Origin: Lepturacanthus savala
Taxonomy: Eukaryota > Chordata > Actinopteri > Scombriformes > Trichiuridae
Assembly: GCA_030544235.1 (NCBI GenBank)
Contig: CM060470.1
Span: 21,950,356 to 22,014,355 of the forward strand
Direction of reading: 5' to 3'
Length of the DNA: 64,000 nt
A model generated the notes under the pieces. It was not told the origin of the DNA. It was given only the letters and a program-made list of their open reading frames with translations, and did no database searches. Shown one piece after another: positions 1-11,874 of the stretch (within the stretch, counting starts at the first letter, position 1; every line of letters starts with the position of its first letter). Both the position numbers and the translations under genes were made by a program.

Positions 1-1310
1 TGAGACTAATTTGGACAAAGTGGAATTACACATTTTTAATTACTTGTTTGAAATTCTAACTTTTCCATTTCCTTTTACTTGTTTTTTTTTTTTTTGCTTT
101 TTTGCTTGTTTCGGTTTGATAAGTACCGACAGAAAGCCAGCAAGTCAGGGCCAATAAGGGGCATTCCAAATGTGTCACTGCAGTGTCTGTGGAGGCTTCA
201 GGTTGTATTATTGATATGGATCAATATCGGCTGTGTGTCAGGGTCCCCTAACAGCCACTAGCCAGTAACAGCTAGTAGGGGCCTTATGCTGGGGTTTCCC
301 ACTGCATCGATGTTGCAGAGTCTAAAGCAGTTCCATCATTTTGTCATTGATAAGGACCAGTGCCGGTCCTCTTGTTGGGGCCCATCCAGCTAAAAAAAGA
401 AAATTGCCTAGTATGCCTGCCCTGTTGCAGCTTCGCTACTAGCTGGAGCAATACTTTATTATATATTTTAAGTTAGAAGTTAAAGAGCAGGTTAAATTAT
501 GTACTCACTAATTGCAGCATCACTTAGCCTGTTTTTAAACCTGCCTAATTACACAAACACTGAGAAAGAGAGAAAAAAGAAAAAGGCTAATGTTGTGGAT
601 GTAAATCATTGGATTAATTGTTTAGCGTCTCACACACCCCATCAAATGACTTGTTTTACAAGCAGAGTATGACCTTGTTGGTCTGATAACATTTGGAGAG
701 TCTGAAAGAGCTGTAATATTACATTTGTTCATCCACAATCCGAGTTAGTAAGGGGCTACTGAGGAGAAGCTGGTGGAAGTCTCTGCTGCTCTGCCCATAG
801 AGCAAAGAAAATGAAAAAACAAACAACTCTAACTAATGTGGATTTGGAGTTTAGGGGTTTTGCTATTTAGAAAACATAACCATGTAAACTATTTGTTGAC
901 TGTGTGATTTATTAACCTACTTCCATTGGAATAGAAGTTAAGGAGATAAAACATTAAGAGAAACATAGTTCATGAGTCCTGATTCAGACTTGATATGTGA
1001 CTTGTCTATTCAGGGTGGATGCAGACAGGTGTATTCCAGCATTAAAGTTATCAAGAGGTTTGCTCAGGCAAATAATCACAGCACTAATTTCCTATTTAAG
1101 TGAACTGCATTGGGTATTCAATCGTTTTGTGGGAAAAACCTCATAAGAGGTTTTCCAGGCTTTTTGCTGAGATGTTTGTTTGTTAGTGAACATGTGATGT
1201 TATGACAAATCTGGACAGTGCACCATTCACTGTAGACTATTTATGAGGAACTAGTAGTAGTTGGTCTGGAATTTTAAGATTTCATTCAGTTTATTTATTA
1301 TTATAGTTAT
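1..1310. other. AT-rich non-coding stretch, no gene seen
   Basis: No reading frame of coding character and no repeat structure that I can define. There is a run of T at about 80-95. The short frames that open here are interrupted and of low complexity. Confidence 0.5.
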
Positions 1311-1315
1311 TATTT

Positions 1316-2290
1316 GTCAAATCCCATTATCACTGTTGCTTTGAAAAAGTAATTAGTTATAGTTATTAGTTAAGTTAGTTAGTAGCACCACTAACTTTAG
1401 TTATTTTCCTGAGTTATTCCACCATAAAAGTCACTAGTTAGCGGAGAAAATAACTTTTGCAATTTTTTTTTTTTTTAAGTTTAAAATGTAAAAGAATTTA
1501 GATTTTTTTTCAGAGTGGGTTTCAAAAGCCGGATGCATAGAGCAGAACAGCAAAGACAGATACCTGCACAGAGGTTTTAATATTTATCGCACCTCAACAG
1601 AAAAGGAGTCTGATTCAACTCTTGACAACTGCAGCATGTTTTCAACAACGTAACGGCCTATCGATTCATTAAGTTCTGGCTGTCACAAGTTTTTGTGGAG
1701 CTGGAGCAGAAAAAACAGCTTTTGCTACTTGGAGCTTACATTAGCACCAGGCCTGCTATAATCATTAGTCGCGTCAACAGTGTTTTTAGCCACTAGTTTA
1801 GTAGAAGTCTGCTGTTGAGTGGTGCTTCATTAAATTAGAGTTGCTTACATTGGACGTTGACAATCTCTTTGCTCTGGGAGGACTTAATGTACACTCACCA
1901 CTCGTACATTTTTACCTTTTACCTCAATGAGGTTAAAGTAGTGCCTATATTTCCTTCTCACAAATGCTGTCTTTCCCCTTGTGTGCCTGTTTGCATGTGC
2001 TGCTATGTGCTGGGTCTGTGTGTAAACACCCATCCACCTGATGGCTCCGCTTGGATTAACGTGGAATCTTACCTTAGCTTATCATCATTACTTAGGTGGT
2101 TATATCGCCCCTTGCACTAAAAGGAAAAAACACACTGAGTCGCAGCTCCTGTGTCTGTGTGAGTCGAGATATGACAGCTTCAATGAGTAACTTCAGTAAC
2201 CTGTAGTAACGACATGTTGGTAACAGTTTTAGTTTTGTAAGGATAGGAAAACTAGTTACATTACCTGTTATAGAAAACAGTAACATTATA
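1316..2290. mobile_element. possible degenerate DNA-transposon derivative (GTAATTAGTTA-type ends)
   Basis: The left part is rich in 'agtaattagttatagttatt' and 'actaactttagtta' motifs, and the right part ends in 'aactagttacattacc' followed by 'cagtaacatta'. Facing motifs of this kind are typical of a common teleost non-autonomous element whose ends read roughly GTAACTAGTTAC. The ends are too diverged to set a target duplication. The class is inferred from remembered similarity, and the boundaries are approximate. Confidence 0.3.
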
Positions 2291-2299
2291 TATATATAA

Positions 2300-3240
2300 C
2301 CTTATTGTTTTGTGATGTTGAGATATGACGTGATGTACAAAGCTTAAATCACTACTGGAAAACCTTGATACAAGAAAAGTGTCTCTCTCTCTCTATCTCT
2401 CTGCAGTGAGAGAACAGCAAAGGTTTTATACCTTTCCACAGACACAAAGCTGAAAGCAGTCGACCCATAAAAGGACACCACAGAGTAAGCAATATCCAAT
2501 TCTAGCAAGGGTCATAGTTCAAGAGCAATACCTCCTTCCATGCAAACTCAAATACAGTCATAGAGGGTGTTTTTTTTTTTTCTTTCTTTTCCACCCCCAT
2601 GAACAAGAATGTGTTAGAGAAATGTCATGCCTACATATTCCATACTGTCTGAGGTTTGTCAGATCAACACACTAACAAAGGAATATTGTAATAATAAAAT
2701 GCTAATAATAACATTATTAATAATTATAATTTATGGTAGTGTTATATTATAATTCATGATTCTTTACTCACACTAGCAACAGCAATAAATGGGTATGGGT
2801 ATTGGATCCGAATGTGATCCCAGAGAACAGATTATGCTGGAACAAGTTGTAAATTGTAGTCTGACATTATTTTTCAGTAACAGTTTGCTTCATGAGTCAG
2901 AACGACACCATGACCTCAAACACTGAGGAGTCACAGCGAAACAGTACCACCGACTGACATAGAAGAGCATAACAGGACATAAAATGGACAACCTGAACCA
3001 AAGTTGTTTTTGTTTTACTTTCAATTAATTATTTAGTCATAAAATCTTTTTGTTTTTGTGAGCATCACATAAGTTACAGATACAATAGTTTATCAGGCCC
3101 AAAGCATGTTCCAAATTAACTGCTGATGCACAAACCTTTCATAAAGTGGAATTAGAAATGAAAGTTTAGCTCAATTTGCTGTTGCTGGCCCAAAAGTATT
3201 ACACTCAAATGTTGGAATATTCAGTAACTGTATATATTTG
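2300..3240. other. non-coding stretch with simple repeats only
   Basis: Contains a short CT-rich run (about 2383-2403), a T-run near 2570-2582 and AT-rich trinucleotide-like sequence at 2687-2725. No gene or definable transposon. Confidence 0.45.
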
Positions 3241-3602
3241 GCCAAATATGGCAAAAAAAAAACGTCACATTCAGCCTCCAACAGAGAGTTAAAAGCAAGA
3301 CCCAATAGTGGCATGTGATGCAATCATGCAATCTAACAACATACCTTGATGTATAATGTATGAAACCCTAGTGCCAGTGGCCTGGCACTTGGCACTAGTG
3401 ACCTGGCACTTGGCTTGCAAATATATTTTCAAAGAAGAAAACTTGCCATGAGGGATTAATGGGAATATATGGAAATTAACAGGAATCTTTTGAAATAAAC
3501 AGAAATAAATACAAAATGTACAAAATTCAAAGTTGGCCCAGGAAACATAAAGAAAATATATTGGAGCATATTCTTGGCAAAAAACAGATTGAACGGAATA
3601 AT

Positions 3603-3830
3603 TGCAACTCATCCACCACAGCATTTGTGAGTTGCTGGATTGTGTATTTTCTGAGTTTGATAAAGGAAACCAAAAAATACCATTAGCCACATACTAGCAA
3701 CTGAGCAGTTCTTGGCTCTGTCCTGCTGGTCTGGAAACAGCTTCAATGACAAAAATAGGTAGAACACCTATTGCTGTGACTATGGGAATCATAAAGATAA
3801 GTGCATTTTCAAAAATGTTGAACTACCTCT
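3603..3830. mobile_element. partial copy of the TTAA-flanked MITE seen at 57530-58130
   Basis: The segment 'caactcatccaccacag' and the following 'ttgctg.attgtgtatttt.tgagtttgat' match the right half of the 57530-58130 element. The right end 'tttcaaaaatgttgaacta' is the same terminal inverted repeat. The left half is missing or too diverged to recognise, so this is a truncated second copy. Family assignment rests on the internal comparison within this window. Confidence 0.6.
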
Positions 3831-4239
3831 ATTTCTTTAATGTATGTACACTCCTCAATCACATGTACACAACACAGTGCATACTGCAGGCTTATTGAAG
3901 CCACACCACGTTCACATACTGTGCATTTCTCCATCACATGCACAGATGATTTCTAGATCCCTGGAGACCACACTTTTGAGGCCAATCTCAAACCCATTGA
4001 ATTGAATATTTCCAAAATTCCTGTTCCAGTGGAAAGTTTCTAGAAATTTACTAGTAATTTACTAGAAGTTTTCTGCCCTTTTCAACCCTAACTGGCACTT
4101 TCATTGAAATGTTGGCAGTGGGGAGATATTTTAAAGTGTCAAAAAAGTGAGAAGAGAATTGCAGTTTGCAACAAGTCTTAAACCAAACTATTTAGAGGGG
4201 GTTTCTCTACAAATAACTTTAGCTCAACTGCTTTCATTT

Positions 4240-4600
4240 TTCATTTAATAGCCAAACACCCTAAACAGCATGCTGAGCACGAGAGAGAGAGACAGCTGCA
4301 GCAGCTAAAAGGAGAGCTGGTCACAGCAGGCACACTCTGTCTGTGGTCGACGTCTTTGAAAAGTCGAAGAAGTTTGCAAAGGACAGAGCCAAAAGAAATG
4401 GAATCACAAAGAAGGTAATGGACCTAATGGATTTGTATGATCAACTGTATGATCAAGTGCTGTGGAGGACATTGCCTTTCGGAGGCTTGTGGAGCACATT
4501 GAGCCTGTTACACGATACTGATCAGACGTTTTTTCTAAGATGTTTTCTTACTGGAGTTTTTTATTTGAAAACCATGTCTAAAAATTAATTCTAGACAATT
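4240..4600 (+). pseudogene. hAT (ZBED-type) transposase fragment, frameshifted
   Basis: One frame reads ...AKHPKQHAEHERER..., which resembles the end of a BED zinc finger, then FEKSKKFAKDRAKRNGITKK and VMDLMDLYDQ. The protein then shifts frame: near 4457 the continuation EDIAFRRLVEHIEP appears one frame over and runs into a stop after VTRY, with SDVFSK beyond it. This order (BED finger remnant, 'ITKKVMDFMALDDQPFSVVED', 'GFRRLVEHLEP') is familiar from ZBED4-like hAT transposases. At least one frameshift and one stop make it non-functional. An A-rich tract follows at about 4610-4624. The assignment is from memory of the family, not from a search. Confidence 0.6.
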
Positions 4601-4982
4601 TATGCAATAATAAAAAAAAAAAAATGTGAAAAACATAGTGGTATTTGTCCAAGGATTTAATTTTATTTGGCTTCAGCTTCGGCCACGAATTTTCATTTTG
4701 GTGCATGCCTAAAAATGATTTAACATATAGGTGTACTTTCCCTCTTTATTAACTGTATATCATATATGATATGGGTCATATGAAAAGTGTTGTTTTAGAG
4801 TCAACAGAAAATATTTTAACTTTGGCATGATGTGTTTTGAAACCAACCAAGCCAGAACATTTAAAGTGTGTTTCAAGTGTGTTTTAATATTTTAGCAATA
4901 TTTTAGCAATATTTTTACGATAATACAGTTATCTTAAGGTGTCAACAAAGCATAGGTAAATGTATCTAGCCATGTTATGTCC

Positions 4983-4990
4983 CTCCTGGG
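4983..4990. repeat. left target-site duplication CTCCTGGG
   Basis: Identical to 5639-5646 and directly abutting the hAT element at 4991-5638. Confidence 0.85.
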
Positions 4991-5638
4991 TAGAGGTAAG
5001 ATCTTAAGCGCAAGCCCGAGTCTGAGCCCGAAAAAATTGAAAAATTGATTGAAAATAAAATTTCAATCATTACGTTCGGGTCGGGTCGGGCTTCTCTCTC
5101 GCTGACAGTGGTCCGCAAAAAAACAGAAGTCGCCTCATCACAACACGTACTGTACTAAACTCTTGCAATGACAATTCAAAGAACTCCTTCCTGTCTCTGT
5201 CTATTATCATTGTTGTTCTTTGTCTCTCTGCCCCTCTCTCTCTCGCTAGATTCTTAAGGACGTACTGCTGCTTTATGGCCCAATTTTCAATCCGTCAAAA
5301 TGACGGACTTCTTTAAATTTTTCCGTCAACTCTTTAAAAAATCTGTCAAGGATGGAAAATTGTCGGTTAATGTAACCTCTGCAGACAGAAATATAAAAGA
5401 TGTAAATGTTTATACATCTTGTTTAGCTTAGATTTCGTTAGAAAAGAGGCTTTAATTTGTTATCATAAATCACCCCTCCTCCTCCGGAGTCCTCAAAAAT
5501 AAAATATGAAACTTCGGGTTTGCTTCGGGCTCGGGCTTGCAAATCAAGTTTATTGGTCGGGCTCGGGTCGGGTCGGGCTTTAATCCCGCGGGCCTGGGTC
5601 GGGTCGGGCTGGATTTTTTAGGCCCAATCTTACCTCTA
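4991..5638. mobile_element. 648-bp non-autonomous hAT element with 8-bp target duplication
   Basis: The ends are inverted repeats: TAGAGGTAAGAT on the left and ATCTTACCTCTA on the right. They are flanked by an identical 8-bp direct repeat CTCCTGGG at 4983-4990 and 5639-5646, which is the hallmark target duplication of hAT transposition. The subterminal sequence is rich in GGGTCGGGCT/GGGCTCGGGT motifs on the right, with CCCGA motifs on the left, probably transposase-binding repeats. No transposase frame is present inside, so it depends on an autonomous relative. The preserved target duplication suggests a fairly recent insertion. Confidence 0.85.
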
Positions 5639-5646
5639 CTCCTGGG
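5639..5646. repeat. right target-site duplication CTCCTGGG
   Basis: Right partner of the duplication at 4983-4990. It immediately follows the terminal TACCTCTA of the hAT element. Confidence 0.85.
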
Positions 5647-5649
5647 CTA

Positions 5650-6225
5650 CTGCAGCACCTCCCACTTCTTGGTTTCAATTTGATTTGTTTGATATACAAG
5701 TCATGTCTCCTGCTGCTTGTATCTTTGGTCCTGCTTCACAGTAACTCTGACCCCTGCTGCCATGTGTGGAGCCATTTTGTTGCATCCTAAAAAAGCACTC
5801 TGAGAGCACAGACTTTCACCAAGTAACATTGTTGTCCTATACTTATTGAATGCATGCATTATCATGATATGAAAAGTAGCTTAGTCGGAGGTTTAGTTTG
5901 CAAAGATAACATGCAATGCAGGTTCAAAATATCACCACTAGGTGGTCCCAAAAGATTGATGTCTATTCAGTACAACATTGCAGTAATTGAAGCCCCATTT
6001 ACTGCAATGTTACTGAACAACAACCAAAAAAAATCAAAATTATCCAGAAACCAGGATTTCACATCATTTCTAAAATGTAATCATCTGTTCATGGTTTCAT
6101 TCCCAATATTTTGCCAAAGCTAGCTAAAATATAACCTCTTTGGTGGAGGTAACTACTAATATTACTACTTAAATCTCACCATAGAAGGACAGCAACAGCA
6201 AAAAAATTACAAAAGTGAGAAGTCC
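5650..6225. other. non-coding stretch between hAT remnants
   Basis: No coding frame of note. A segment around 5920-5960 ('caccactaggtggtcccaaaag') includes a short inverted motif CACTAGGTGG but no larger structure. Confidence 0.4.
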
Positions 6226-6232
6226 CTTGCCC

Positions 6233-6531
6233 TCAGTCTGAAGAGCTGCAGTCTCCTTGAAGTTGTGTTGAATTTTCTTGCTCTGCTATTCTCCAGTGAA
6301 TGTTTTGGTGAGGGTCCTCAACTGAAAGATCAATCAAACAAGCTTTTCTTTTACGGAGCATACTCCTTCTGTAATCACTGAACACATTCTCTAGTGCTGA
6401 GAATGAATGTTCAGATGCTGCTGTTAATGCTCTAAAGGTTAAGCTGATAATGTCGTCAATAGTTGACAAATATATTCGGTTTCTTTCAAGCCATGCTGCA
6501 AGTGTGTAAATTTGCAGCCCTGTTTGGAATT
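6233..6531 (-). pseudogene. hAT transposase C-terminal dimerisation-domain relic
   Basis: An open stretch on the minus strand begins after a stop at about 6530. It reads LQIYTLAAWLERNRIYLS, then LTAASEHSFSALENVFSDYR, RSMLRKRKACLIDLSVED. The core matches the well-known pattern of the hAT carboxy-terminal dimerisation domain (T-A-S-x-x-x-SFS-x-L-x-x-x-x-x-x-x-R-x-x-M...R...L..LS.E). Only about 98 codons remain, and the catalytic part is absent upstream, so this is a relic. It could belong to the same family as the + strand fragment at 4240-4600 but points the other way, so the two are not simply one broken gene. Confidence 0.55.
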
Positions 6532-6539
6532 AATGGCAT

Positions 6540-9500
6540 TGCACGTCTCCTGTGTTGTAAAATATGACATTGATTTTGCAGGAATAGTCTAGTCCACTGT
6601 AGACCACGGTTTGTTATTTATTCAGACAAACCTGCGCAGGCTCTTTTTTATCAAGGTCATCTGGGGGCGAGTCAGACAGCCGGTGGTAGACACTAACTTT
6701 GGCTGGAGTCTTTATAATGATGTTTGAAAAAGAAGAAATTATTATAGCGGTCAAGAATTGTGTCTGAAGGTTTGGTTTAATATAGAGATAATATATAAAG
6801 ATGTTTTCAAAGAGGAAAGATGTTAGGATTGGAAGAAAAACCAAACATCAACTAATAGGTGGGAGAGAGACATTAATGTTTTCTTCTCTAGTGAGAAAAA
6901 AAGATTTGGATAATACTATATAAAAGTATATATATAAAAGTATTATAAAGACATGCAAGTACGTTTGAGGGAAACTGTATATAGAGAAAATTTTAAATAC
7001 AGAATATTGTGTAAATGAGGATTTAACAAAGATCTTTCTCATAATTAAGTTAAAGTGGTTAACAATAAAGGAAAACTGGGAATAGTAACTGGAGTTGAAA
7101 ATATAATGAGATATTAAAATCACCTGTCATTACTTGAAACATAAAAAAGACATTATATGTGGCATGAATCTATTATATAACCAATACTTAAATCCCAAAG
7201 TGAGGACCTGAGGGTGGCATTAAATTACAGAGAGGTCAGCCTAATGAGCACAGATACAAGCTGTATTTCACTATATACTGCAACATACTTAAAGAGATGA
7301 TGATTAAGATCATGTCGCAAGAACAAATCACCCTATGTTTTATTCACATTCAGAATGCATTGGACTACTACTACTAATAATAATAATGATAATAATAAAA
7401 TCTCTTAACGTCCTTTTCTCTAGTTCTAATAGTCTTGATCTTACAGCTGAGATAAACTTGCTAAAGAATCATCCAGGTGTCAAAGAGTTAACTTATTTAC
7501 AGTAGATCATAGCTAGATCCCAAGGTTAGGCTTGAACATGATGTAAATTGCTCATATCAATTCTGAAATAACTGGTGGTTGGTGAAGGTAACTAAGATAA
7601 AGGTATTACAAACTCTATTTCTTCCACACATCTTTTAACACGGTTGCCTACTATTTGTACAGCAAGGCAGAAGGGAGACGTGGCAGCAAGTTGTGTGCGG
7701 TGTATTAATATCCACACCAAGGGGAAAAGTTAATATCTGCATGCATACAGACTTTCTTATAAGTGTCAGATAATGCCTTAAGGCAACTCATGTAAAATGC
7801 ACATGGGCCGCATCATTTTCGAGGTATGACAGCAATGAATAAAACATTGTCATCAATAAATATGCTGATTAGGCAGCAAGAATATTTGGTTCAAGTAAAG
7901 ACTAAGGAGCGTATTGGAAAACAAGGACCTCCATGGACCACAGAAAGTTTGCATTGGGTCATTTAACCTCATTCATGCTCAATACTGGAATGCTTCCTCA
8001 TCAATTATACTCATCATAAGCTAACTTACTGTGTGGATACCCAATTCATAGCAAAGCTACTAGTTTAGCTTAGTTTATTTATATATTTTTAATAAAATTC
8101 AAAGACAAAAAGTTAAAAAAAAAGAAATAGAAGAAAAGAAATACATCATCTGTACAGGTGATAAAGAAACCTGTTATGTGTTATGTCGTATCTAAACGCA
8201 TCATCTAGGTAAATGAATAAAATTCATATTAAAGCACATCACACATCATCATAACACATCAACAAAAATATCTTTAACCTCAAATTCAAATTATATTCAA
8301 ACAAGAATGAAAGAAAGTAAATATCGCAAAACAGCACACTGTTGAACACATAAATAACATAAATTAGTCAAACTTCTAAAAAACAAATCTCTTTGACTTC
8401 AAAGCTTTCTTGTTTAATTTTATATCTAGAATAAGACAAAAATATTGGTCATTAGATATTATATTTGTTTTTCATAATTGGACTTCACAGTATGTTAACA
8501 TGAGATTTATGATACACTGGTAGGTAAAGAATGTTTGAAAGCTTTGTGGCAAATTTGTATCCATGTACTTCAAATTCAAAAATAAATATACATGTTTTAA
8601 GAATATTTAAATAAAAAACAATCATATATAGGCAATTGCATTTACACATTTCACAACTTTCCATGTCTTTTCATATGATCCATGATCGCTAATCTGCCCA
8701 CAACATGCCAGTATCATAAATTACACCATTGTTGTATGTGTTAAAGGAGCCTTATTTGAATTTTTTATGGTCTATTTACAAAAATTAACATTATTTTAAG
8801 GTCCAAAACAACCTAGACATGTAGCAGCATTATAGGCTGCCTGCTCACACACTCATTCTTCTTTACAAAAATGCTCATTCAGTTGGGATTGGTTGGAAAA
8901 ACACATGTAAATACATGGATCCAGGGGTGATTATTATTAATTTCCACTCCACTCCACTGTACTGGCATCATAACAAGAGCTATTTGAATAGTCCATTTGC
9001 AAAACCAAGTGGGAAAAAAATAATTAATTAATCTATTTATTATCTACTCTAGGGGATATATTACTCAAACCAAAGTTCAGTGTTTTTGACAAAGGAAATA
9101 TGAAAAAATAGAGGTATCTCAAAAAATGAAAATCTATTGAAAATTGCATGCCTCAGCTCGTTATTTCGAAATGCTGTTTATCTGTTTTTGCAAATAAACT
9201 CTTTATTTCTAAATGGCTTATGATTATTTAAAAAGTAGTAATTTAAAAAAGTAATGAATGTAAGAGACAACCTCCAATTTACCTTATATGCTATTTTTTT
9301 CGTCCTCTGCATCACCACAAATGTTGAAGCCCATGAGTGGGCTGGTTTGATCCCCGGCGTCCCGCTGTTTATGAATCTGTCCCTCTTGATGTGGCTGAGA
9401 CGCTGCCAGGTCGACAGACGGCCTCATCTGCATCTCCAATGCATGACTGATTATTTCCACTAGTGTCAGGTGTCTTTCCCAACAGAACCACTAGTGGATG

Positions 9501-11280
9501 ATCAATGGAGCCCACGTACTATGACCACTATCCTGTGGGCCATCACACAAAGAATTATATACAAACCTGTCTTCAGAAATCACAACTACAGTGGCTGTAT
9601 CTGCTCTCCTCCTGTCTGCTGGAGCGTTGGGAGCAAAACTGTCAACTCAACACATTTAAGATGATTAAATTTTAAAGATGATTCAAATATACTTTCCTTG
9701 AAGCAGCCCCTCACCACTACATTGCTATGCTTGTCCACGGTAGATTTGGCTGATTGCTGGGATGAAAGCACCGCATTCCATATTCTTTCTCATATGAGAA
9801 AATGACACTTCAATCCTCTGATCTTGGCAGTTTAAATTCAGACCATGATGCCTGCCCTCAGACCACAAGGGAAATTAATACATGATTAAAGTCTAGTGGA
9901 GTCAAGGGAAAGAATGGTAAAGAGGGATAATGGCATACTGCTGAATGATGCTATCTCGCTGTGTTCAGGGTTATGACTCTATCTGCTCCTGTGTGCTAAG
10001 AGGAGCAATTCTTTAAAGCTGTTTTGTTGACAGGTGTCTTTAGTGATAAAAGGACATTTTTTGACAAACCTGACTACATTATATAAAAAAAAAGCTCATT
10101 CACATATAGTGACATTTAAACCATGAAATTGAAAGAAAAAAAAACGAACATAGGCAAGTATGTTATTCACATCGAAACGTCTTCATTTCAACTGCCTTAT
10201 CTTTCATGTGTAACAGTGATAGTAGGAGACATGCCATTGTCAAATTCTGTCAGTGTCTTTGTTCTCTTGCTTTTGTTCTCCTGTTTCCCTGTGCTCATGT
10301 CTGCATTGTCCCGTTTGTGCTGTATATAAATTATGTGTTTGTGTGTCTCATGTCTGACACTTCACCTGCTCACCTGACCTGTCCGCAAATCTGTTGTTTT
10401 GTGTTTGGATATTGTGAAAATTGAAAATGACTGACTGACTTTGTGTCTGAAGGAACAAATTCTTAATTTTACTGTAACTTGTACAAAGGCAATAAACTCA
10501 TTAATTTGTCTGCTGTTAATCCAGGCATTGTCTTCTCCAGCCTGCAGAACTTTAAACTGCCTCATTCTTTCAGTCATCGTCAACTCGTAGCCCTTTGAGG
10601 TCTGCACCAAGAAAAAAGCAATGGACAAAATTTTTCTTAGCGTTTTTTACTCACTTAGGATAACAATAACAACAATCAACTGTTTTTCCAAACTAAAAAA
10701 AAATAAACACAGAGCCATCTAGAGAATTTTATTAGCATAACGCAACTAAACCAAGTGGTAGCGATGGCTCATTCAGGTTGAGTTAAGCTCAATGCATTAT
10801 TCAATGACATATAGTGACTCAAAGGGTGGTCTACCAAACAGTTACACAGAACCTTAAAGGGTAAGTCACCAACTGTTGCATCAGCTTGAACTTTGTCTTG
10901 ATCTGATCTATGTTGATCTATGACTTCCAGGTCCAGTCTTCACTTCTGGACCTGACTATATTTTAACACTAATTTAGTTGAACAGAATTCAGAATACAAT
11001 TTTATTTGTCATGGAAAAGGCAAAGATCACTACCTTAAATGAATTAACTTCTGTATCAAGACATTAAACAGTGCATCGCAACCATCAAACTGAAATGACC
11101 TGATATAACTAAATCAACGAACTATGTTAAAATGACAAAGTTCACATAAATTTTGCTTCTGTTTTCCTTTTCATTGACACTTGCTGCTGTTGCTGATGTT
11201 GATGAATACAATTGAAAACAGTAAAGATCAACAGCATTGATAACCATGAATAACTGTTTGGTAAATTGTAATTTCTGTAT
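6540..11280. other. long AT-rich non-coding stretch
   Basis: No gene is supported. Simple sequence includes a CTA/AAT run at about 7366-7400. Around 10240-10430 there is T-rich text resembling the 3' region of a retroelement (a run of 'ctcttgcttttgttctcctg', then a 'tgtctcatgtctgacac' segment), but it has no identifiable ends. Confidence 0.45.
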
Positions 11281-11285
11281 GAAGG

Positions 11286-11873
11286 ACACTGCTGTTCAAA
11301 AGTTTGGGGTCACTTAGCATTTATTTTTGAAAGGAAAGCACAGTTTTTTTTTAGTCAGTCAGTCATTTTCTACACCTGCTTATTCCTCATTAGGGTCACA
11401 GGGGTCTGCTGGAGCCAATCCCAGCACGTTATGGTGAGAGGCAGGGATACACCCCAGACGGTCGCCAGCCTATCGTGGGGCACACACCATTCACTCACAC
11501 ACTCACACCTACGGCAATTTAGAGTCTCCAATTAACCTGAGCATGTTTTTGGACTGTGGGAGGAAGCCGGAGTACCCGGTGAAAACCCACGCAGACATGG
11601 GGAGAACATGCAAACTCCACACAGAAAGGTCCCAGACCCAGGACCAAGGAGGTCTTGAACCTGCGACCTTCTTGCTGTGAGGCAACAGCGCTAACCCCTG
11701 CTCCACCGTGGTGCCAGTTTTTTTTTTTTACTGAAGATAATTTTAAACTAATCAGAAATACACTCTATACATTGTTAATGTGGTAAATGACTATTCTAGC
11801 TGCAAATGTCTGGGATTTGGTACAATATAACTAGGTGTATAGAGTTCCATTTCCAGCAACTGTCACTCCAGTG
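11286..11873. mobile_element. Tc1/mariner-like terminal fragment, split by a SINE
   Basis: Starts with ACACTGCTGTTCAAAAGTTT and GGGGTCAC, the terminal inverted repeat of a common teleost Tc1-like family also present at 53839 and 56922. After the inserted SINE (11353-11715) the Tc1 sequence resumes ('cactctatacattgttaatg', 'ggtaaatgactattctagct') and stops being alignable near 11873 ('gtcactccagtg'). The rest of the transposon, including any transposase, is missing. Orientation: this is the right end of the family read in reverse. Confidence 0.7.
11353..11715 (-). mobile_element. full-length tRNA-derived SINE nested in a Tc1 fragment
   Basis: On the minus strand it begins GGCACCACGGTGGAGCAGGG and continues through a tRNA-like head containing an RNA polymerase III A-box-like segment and a B-box-like GGTTCAAGACC. 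It then has a body shared with the copies at 37675, 41030 and 42724 and ends in a short-repeat tail (GACTGACTGACT). It is flanked by CAG followed by nine or more T on both sides (11341-11352 and 11715-11726), which fits a target-site duplication. It interrupts the Tc1 fragment, so it is younger than it. Confidence 0.75.
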
Positions 11874-11874
11874 G

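Noticed and set aside
3289..3690. 133-codon minus-strand frame, the longest in the window
   Set aside because: It starts inside a partial MITE copy, has no domain-like composition and no splice or start support.
6848..7123. 91-codon hydrophobic minus-strand frame
   Set aside because: It is Phe/Ile/Tyr-rich because of AT-rich DNA, with no start context or family resemblance.
11509..11706. Similar short frames at 11.6 kb, 37.7 kb and 43.0 kb
   Set aside because: They are translations of the repeated SINE body, not a gene family.
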